From positions 620,001-684,000 of the forward strand of contig NC_050720.1 in the NCBI RefSeq assembly GCF_013402915.1: 64,000 nt of DNA, read 5' to 3'. The position numbers were made by a program, and so were the translations under genes. Below the pieces are notes generated by a model that saw only the letters and a list, made by a program, of their open reading frames with translations, had not been told where the DNA came from and did not search any database. How positions within the stretch are numbered: the stretch's first letter is position 1; each line of letters begins with the position of its first letter. Positions 58,896 to 64,000 of the stretch are shown here, piece after piece. Origin of the DNA: Zygotorulaspora mrakii (lineage: Eukaryota; Ascomycota; Saccharomycetes; Saccharomycetales; Saccharomycetaceae).

Positions 58896-59400
58896 CTTTC
58901 TATTTAGAAAGAATGTTTTCTTCGGCGTTGTCGATAGTAACTTGGTTTGACATTGATGATGATACTATGATATTCAATTATAGAGATATATAATTCCTTG
59001 GTTTTCTATATCATGAATTGAGATAAGACTAATTGGACTTGGATTAATATCTGGAAAATACGTCAGTATTTATACCCAGCATTTCGCACCTATTGAACCA
59101 TAAGAGAGGACGACGAGTGAAGAATTTTCATCGTCATCACACCATTTCTAGTCCCATAGAATTCACAGTACAACTGTTATTTCATGTTCCATGCCATAGA
59201 CTCCTTCGTAGTCAGACTCCTGAGTTGTAAACGTCTCGTGATAGATTATCATCCGATATCTTTCCATTATCGATTGACATTCTGTTAGGGCTTCATCTGA
59301 CTTCGTTTATTTTGTTTTACAGACCAATTGTCTCTTTCTGATTCTTATAAGTCATCTCTTTAATATATCTTACAATCTCGATTTATATTTCAACACTTTC
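58896..59400 (-). mobile_element. Solo LTR of a Ty-like retrotransposon, copy 2
   Basis: 495 bp, 58901-59395, the reverse complement of copy 1 with about 30 differences by eye. Perfect 5-bp target duplication CTTTC at 58896-58900 and 59396-59400. On its own strand it starts TGTTGAAATAT and ends TTTCTAAATA. It lies 224 bp upstream of the tRNA-Lys and is oriented toward it, just as copy 1 is toward tRNA-Leu. No coding sequence remains, so an element was lost by LTR-LTR recombination. Confidence 0.88.
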
Positions 59401-59482
59401 TCCTGTAGTTAAACCAATAATGCGTGTTGTAAGGACGCAATTTTTCAATCTATAGAGGCAGCTGTACAGCTGTATTTCCTAT

Positions 59483-59810
59483 TGTTGGAATAGACCTGCA
59501 ACCGCCTTCTCTTCGCAAATGCATAGAATGTGTATTACAGTCTTGCTTGGTGTTTGAAGTAGATTCGCAGTCGGGATTTTGACCTGCAAACGCATAGGGT
59601 CTGCGTCGCGGTGTGGTGCTTATTCCACGCAACGGTTACTCCATAGTCAGATTCCTAAACTGCGAGCGTCTCGCGGTAGATTCTCATCAGATACCCGTCC
59701 GGGACGGATTGATACTCTGAGGGCGTCATCCAACCTTATTTGTTTTACTGAGTCATAGAAGTCGGCTTCTAGCTGGCTGCTATACTTTTATATCACAACC
59801 TATCCTAACA
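59483..59810 (-). mobile_element. Old, diverged LTR, 328 bp
   Basis: On the minus strand it starts TGTTAGGATAG and ends CTATTCCAACA, an imperfect terminal inverted repeat with the canonical TG...CA ends. Its part at about 59,635-59,755 aligns with LTR copy 2 (shared GTAGTCAGA-like, CGTCTCG-like and TTTGTTTTAC segments), so it is a relative. No clear target duplication remains. It is in the same orientation as copy 2 and 87 bp beyond it, suggesting repeated insertion upstream of the same tRNA. Confidence 0.65.
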
Positions 59811-60382
59811 GTCAAATTTACTCTACATGCACTCACATAGTGGTTGCAATCCATTCTTGCGCCCCCGAGAGACTCAGAAAGTAACGATCACAGGGTAGCA
59901 GATTATTTGAGACCGCTGGGAGTGAAAACTTCGTATCTTACGTATTGTTCGTATCTTACGTATTGTAACCAGCCAGCCTTTCAAATAGATCGACTTTGTG
60001 ACAAATTCATCGACCGCTCGCCACACTTTTCCCTGTCATTCGTGAAATAGCCAGCTTATTTAGTTTCCGCTGAAATCTCAATACGATTGATAGGCATGGT
60101 TGCCAGTTCCTGTTCCAGAATACTTCTCGCTTGTTCAATATATTCCTGGAGGCGAATGCCCTGCCATCTTGTTTCCTGAGGAGGACCCAACATTATTCTC
60201 TCGCTTCGAAAAGGAGGTGTCTTGATGTGCCCGGTCGACAAGTGATGTTTACTGACAACAATTCCCCCGGTTGCAAAGAGCCCCCTTGGCTTTAAAACGC
60301 TTCACACCCGTCACTTCTGTAGTCTTTCCTTCATGTTTGTCTCATCGACTACGGCAGGTCTTCATCTTTCTGCAGCAGGTCT
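59811..60382. other. Intergenic region between LTR remnants and RPA135 promoter
   Basis: About 570 bp. It contains a direct repeat of TCGTATCTTACGTATTG (59931-59947 and 59948-59966 region), two units. No gene was recognised. Confidence 0.4.
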
Positions 60383-60424
60383 AAAAAATTTTTTTCATCT
60401 CATCGCATCACATCTGAAAAATTT
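60383..60424 (+). promoter_or_regulatory. RRPE and PAC elements of the RPA135 promoter
   Basis: AAAAAATTTTTTT (60383-60395, RRPE), CTCATCGC (60399-60406, exact reverse of the PAC core GCGATGAG) and TGAAAAATTT (60415-60424, a second RRPE) lie within 42 bp, about 140-175 bp before the RPA135 ATG. PAC was first described in Pol I and III subunit genes; RRPE is bound by Stb3 and PAC by Pbf1/Pbf2 (Dot6, Tod6), coupling the gene to growth. Confidence 0.85.
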
Positions 60425-60559
60425 AAATTCAAATAAACTTCTGCATAGAATATATACAAAGGACAAAGCAGCAAAATCATTGCACTACTTTTGCTAACGA
60501 CATTCGGATATTGGCTTTTTTTACCTGGTGGGGCTCTGCAGTATTAGCGAACAATTGGT

Positions 60560-63500
60560 ATGAGCAAGATTATCAAGCCTCCTAGTACGCGAACAGCGGA
60601 CTTTCGTACATTGGAAAGAGAATCAAGATTTATAAACCCTCCAAAGGATAAGTCTGCATATCCGCTACTTGAAGAAGCTGTGCAACCTCATATTGGGTCA
60701 TTCAATGCGCTGACGAAAGCTGATGAGACGGGCGGTCTGTTGAATGAGGCAGTAAAGGATATTGGCGAGAAAGTTATCTTTGATGGTAAGATCTCAGATG
60801 ATGAGACAAAGAGCGATTATTTAGGGAATAAACTATCTGTTAGCGTTGAGCAAGTTTCCATCGCCAAGCCAATGTCTAACGACGGAGTTTCTTCTGCTGT
60901 CGAAAGGAAAGTTTATCCTGCGGAGACAAGACAAAGACTTTCATCGTACAAGGGAAAACTCATGCTGAAATTGAAATGGTCAGTAAATGATGGCGAGGAG
61001 ACTTTTTCAGAAGTTAGAGATTGCGGTGGTCTGCCCATAATGCTTCAGAGTAATAGGTGCCATTTAAATAAATTATCGCCGTTGGAGTTAGTCAAACACA
61101 AAGAGGAATCTGATGAAGCTGGTGGCTACTTCATCGTTAATGGTATTGAAAAGTTGATTAGAATGTTGATTGTTCAGAGAAGAAATCATCCAATGGCCAT
61201 TATAAGACCTTCCTTCGCCAACAGAGGTGCATCCTATTCTCAATATGGTGTTCAAATTAGATGTGTTAGGCCTGATCAAACTTCTCAAACTAACGTTTTA
61301 CACTATCTTAATGATGGTCAAGTTACATTCAGATTTTCTTGGAGAAAGAATGAATATTTGGTTCCCGTTGTTATGATTTTGAAAGCTTTAACTGATACCA
61401 ACGATAAAGAGATTTTTGACGGTATTGTTGGTTCAGATTTGGACAACAGTTTCTTGACTGACCGTTTGGAATTGCTATTGAGAGGATTTAAGAAAAGATA
61501 TCCATTATTACATAACAGGAGACAAATTTTACAATATTTGGGTGATAAGTTCCGCATCGTTTTTCAAGCTTCCCCAGATAAATCGGATTATCAAGTTGGA
61601 CAAGAAGTTTTGGATCGCATCGTTCTTGTTCACTTAAATAAAGGATCCCAACAAGATAAATTCAGAATGTTATTATTTATCATAAGAAAGTTATATTCGT
61701 TGGTCGCTGGGGAGTGCTGTCCCGATAATCCAGATGCTACGCAACATCAGGAAGTGCTTTTGGGTGGGTTTTTATATGGCATGATTTTGAAAGAGAAAAT
61801 CGAAGAATATTTGCAAACAATCACTGCACAGATTAGAACTGATATTAATCGTGGATCGGCAATTAATTTTAAGGATCACAAGTACATGAATCGTGTCTTG
61901 ATGAGAGTAAATGAAAATATCGGCTCAAAACTACAGTACTTTTTGTCCACGGGTAACCTAGTTTCTCAATCTGGTCTAGATTTACAACAAGTTTCTGGTT
62001 ATACGGTTGTTGCAGAAAAGATCAATTTTTATCGTTTCATTTCTCACTTTAGAATGGTTCATAGAGGTTCATTTTTTGCACAATTGAAGACAACAACGGT
62101 CAGAAAATTATTACCTGAATCATGGGGATTCCTGTGCCCCGTTCATACTCCAGATGGTTCTCCATGTGGTTTGTTAAATCATTTTGCCCATAAATGTCGT
62201 ATCTCAACAAAACAGTCCGATGTATCAAAGATTCCGTCGATTTTGTATTCACTCGGTGTTACGCCAGCTTCACAAGCATCAACAGCTGGTCCATCTTTTT
62301 GTTGTGTTCAATTAGATGGTAAAGTTATAGGTTGGGTATCACACGAGCAAGGGAAAGTAATTTCTGACACTTTAAGATTTTGGAAAGTCGAAGGTAAAAC
62401 ACCCGGCCTACCTTTAGATCTAGAAATCGGATACGTTCCACCATCAAGTCGTGGTCAATACCCAGGTTTATATATCTTTGGTGGCCATTCAAGGATGATG
62501 CGTCCTGTGCGTTATCTACCATTGGACAAAGAGGATATCGTAGGTCCATTTGAACAGGTCTATATGAATATTGCAGTAACTCCACAGGAACTTCAAAATA
62601 ATGTCCATACACATGTTGAATTTACTCCAACGAATATTTTATCTATATTGGCTAATTTAACACCGTTTTCAGATTTCAATCAATCGCCAAGAAATATGTA
62701 TCAGTGTCAAATGGGTAAACAAACTATGGGTACTCCTGGTGTTGCATTAGTCCATCGTTCGGACAATAAACTTTATAGATTACAAACGGGTCAGACTCCG
62801 ATTGTAAAAGCTAACTTATATGATGATTATGGTATGGATAATTTCCCTAATGGTATGAACGCCGTTGTTGCCGTCATTTCCTATACCGGTTACGATATGG
62901 ACGATGCAATGATCATTAACAAATCTGCGGATGAAAGAGGTTTTGGTTATGGTACAATGTATAAAACTGAAAAAGTTGATCTTTCACTCAATAGAAGTCG
63001 TGGAGATCCAATTTCTCAGCATTTTGGCTTTGGAAGTGATGAATGGCCAAAGGAATGGTTAGAAAAATTAGATGATGATGGATTGCCATATATTGGTACA
63101 TATGTGGAAGAGGGGGATCCAATCTGCGCATATTTTGATGACACTCTGAATAAGACAAAGATAAAAACTTACCATTCTTCCGAACCTGCATATATTGAGG
63201 AAGTCAATCTTATCGGTGATGAATCAAATAAATTTCAAGAGCTACAAACAGTTACAATAAAATATCGTATCAGAAGAACCCCTCAAATTGGTGACAAATT
63301 TTCCTCTAGACATGGGCAAAAAGGTGTTTGTTCAAGAAAATGGCCAACCATCGATATGCCTTTCAGTGAAACCGGTATTCAGCCAGATATAATCATTAAT
63401 CCTCATGCTTTTCCATCTCGTATGACAATTGGTATGTTCGTTGAATCTCTTGCTGGTAAAGCTGGTGCCCTTCACGGCATTGCACAAGACGCCACGCCAT

Positions 63501-64000
63501 GGATGTTCAATGAAAATGATACTCCAGCTGACTATTTTGGTGAGCAACTACTAAAATCTGGTTATAACTATCATGGTAATGAGCCAATGTATTCTGGTGC
63601 TACAGGTGAAGAGTTAAGAGCAGATATATATGTAGGTGTCGTCTACTATCAAAGATTACGTCATATGGTTAACGACAAGTTCCAGGTGCGTTCAACCGGT
63701 CCTGTCAATAGTTTGACAATGCAACCTGTCAAAGGTAGAAAAAGACATGGTGGTATCCGTGTTGGTGAAATGGAAAGAGATGCATTAATAGGGCATGGTA
63801 CAGCCTTCCTGCTCCAAGATCGTTTATTAAACTGTTCCGATTACACTCAAACTTCTGTGTGCCGTGAATGTGGTGCTATCCTTACAACTCAACAAAGTGT
63901 ACCAAGAATAGGCTCACTCTCTTCATTACGTTGTCGTCGTTGCGCTGTGAAGTTTGATGATGCCAAGAAGATGTTATCCAAATATAAAGGCACCAAGAGT
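60560..64000 (+). CDS. RPA135: RNA polymerase I second-largest subunit, 3'-truncated
   Basis: Second-largest subunit of the rRNA-transcribing polymerase, forming half of the active site. The ATG at 60560 opens a frame to the window edge, 1147 residues, so about 55 of the usual 1203 are missing. The N-terminus is MSKIIKPPSTRTADFRTLERESRF. Seen in order: the lobe and protrusion domains, the RRNHPMAIIRPSF segment, GDKFSSRHGQKGVCSRKWP (hybrid-binding, with the KF..RHGQKG motif near 900-920), HAFPSRMTIG and the C-terminal zinc site (CRECG and a later CRRC). It is almost identical to the S. cerevisiae subunit. Confidence 0.98.
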   Translation, partial: MSKIIKPPSTRTADFRTLERESRFINPPKDKSAYPLLEEAVQPHIGSFNALTKADETGGLLNEAVKDIGEKVIFDGKISDDETKSDYLGNKLSVSVEQVSIAKPMSNDGVSSAVERKVYPAETRQRLSSYKGKLMLKLKWSVNDGEETFSEVRDCGGLPIMLQSNRCHLNKLSPLELVKHKEESDEAGGYFIVNGIEKLIRMLIVQRRNHPMAIIRPSFANRGASYSQYGVQIRCVRPDQTSQTNVLHYLNDGQVTFRFSWRKNEYLVPVVMILKALTDTNDKEIFDGIVGSDLDNSFLTDRLELLLRGFKKRYPLLHNRRQILQYLGDKFRIVFQASPDKSDYQVGQEVLDRIVLVHLNKGSQQDKFRMLLFIIRKLYSLVAGECCPDNPDATQHQEVLLGGFLYGMILKEKIEEYLQTITAQIRTDINRGSAINFKDHKYMNRVLMRVNENIGSKLQYFLSTGNLVSQSGLDLQQVSGYTVVAEKINFYRFISHFRMVHRGSFFAQLKTTTVRKLLPESWGFLCPVHTPDGSPCGLLNHFAHKCRISTKQSDVSKIPSILYSLGVTPASQASTAGPSFCCVQLDGKVIGWVSHEQGKVISDTLRFWKVEGKTPGLPLDLEIGYVPPSSRGQYPGLYIFGGHSRMMRPVRYLPLDKEDIVGPFEQVYMNIAVTPQELQNNVHTHVEFTPTNILSILANLTPFSDFNQSPRNMYQCQMGKQTMGTPGVALVHRSDNKLYRLQTGQTPIVKANLYDDYGMDNFPNGMNAVVAVISYTGYDMDDAMIINKSADERGFGYGTMYKTEKVDLSLNRSRGDPISQHFGFGSDEWPKEWLEKLDDDGLPYIGTYVEEGDPICAYFDDTLNKTKIKTYHSSEPAYIEEVNLIGDESNKFQELQTVTIKYRIRRTPQIGDKFSSRHGQKGVCSRKWPTIDMPFSETGIQPDIIINPHAFPSRMTIGMFVESLAGKAGALHGIAQDATPWMFNENDTPADYFGEQLLKSGYNYHGNEPMYSGATGEELRADIYVGVVYYQRLRHMVNDKFQVRSTGPVNSLTMQPVKGRKRHGGIRVGEMERDALIGHGTAFLLQDRLLNCSDYTQTSVCRECGAILTTQQSVPRIGSLSSLRCRRCAVKFDDAKKMLSKYKGTKS

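Overview
The window looks like a chromosome segment of a budding yeast of the family Saccharomycetaceae. The reasons are the gene set (RSP5, DSE1, YCK3, EAF3, AGC1, SAE2, BUD13, XRN1, NUP49, ROK1, ATP20, MCM4, RLF2, DSS4, TIF6, RPA135), almost complete lack of introns, yeast splice signals in the one spliced gene, tRNA genes nearly identical to the S. cerevisiae ones, and solo LTRs beside tRNA genes. Gene order (recalled S. cerevisiae map, inference) interleaves blocks that lie on different S. cerevisiae chromosomes. EAF3-YPR022C-AGC1 ... ATP20-MCM4-RLF2 ... DSS4-TIF6-CMR3-YPR011C-RPA135 come from chromosome XVI, and SAE2-BUD13-XRN1-NUP49-ROK1 ... SPO74 from chromosome VII. This is the pattern expected of a lineage that did not undergo, or branched before, the whole-genome duplication (for example the Zygosaccharomyces/Torulaspora group); the species itself cannot be named from the sequence.

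Layout. 1-5.2 kb: a truncated unknown gene, a long gap and MET13 (one-carbon metabolism). 5.5-10.7 kb: TDP1, PCS60 and PDB1, the chromosome II YBR223C-YBR221C block. 10.8-20.6 kb: a WDR21/DCAF4-like WD protein, the ubiquitin ligase RSP5, DSE1 and the vacuolar casein kinase YCK3. 20.9-28.6 kb: EAF3, a zinc-finger regulator and the aspartate/glutamate carrier AGC1. 28.7-39.6 kb: SAE2, BUD13, XRN1, NUP49 and ROK1. 39.8-48.9 kb: ATP20, MCM4, RLF2, a probable SPO74, DSS4 and TIF6. 48.9-51.3 kb: an unusual GC-rich stretch with no convincing gene, ahead of a His/Gln-rich zinc-finger gene (CMR3-like). 52.3-59.8 kb: an accessory-looking region with two 495-bp solo LTRs in opposite orientation, each just upstream of a tRNA gene (Leu-UAG and Lys-CUU). 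Between the tRNAs lie a mitochondrial carrier, a small spliced gene (YPR010C-A type) and a purine permease of the NAT/NCS2 family, a family S. cerevisiae lacks. 60.6 kb to the end: RPA135, cut off by the window edge.

Several promoters carry motifs that fit their genes: RRPE and PAC elements before RPA135 and ROK1, MCB/SCB sites before RLF2 and an SCB-like site before MCM4, a mid-sporulation element before the probable SPO74, a Reb1 site before TIF6, and a CGG-N6-CCG site next to GATA motifs before the purine permease. Many starts were moved downstream to the first in-frame ATG, because the longest open frames begin at GTG, TTG or CTG codons. No new defence or mobile system was found; the best second looks are the purine permease cassette, the LTR/tRNA arrangement and the GC-rich stretch.
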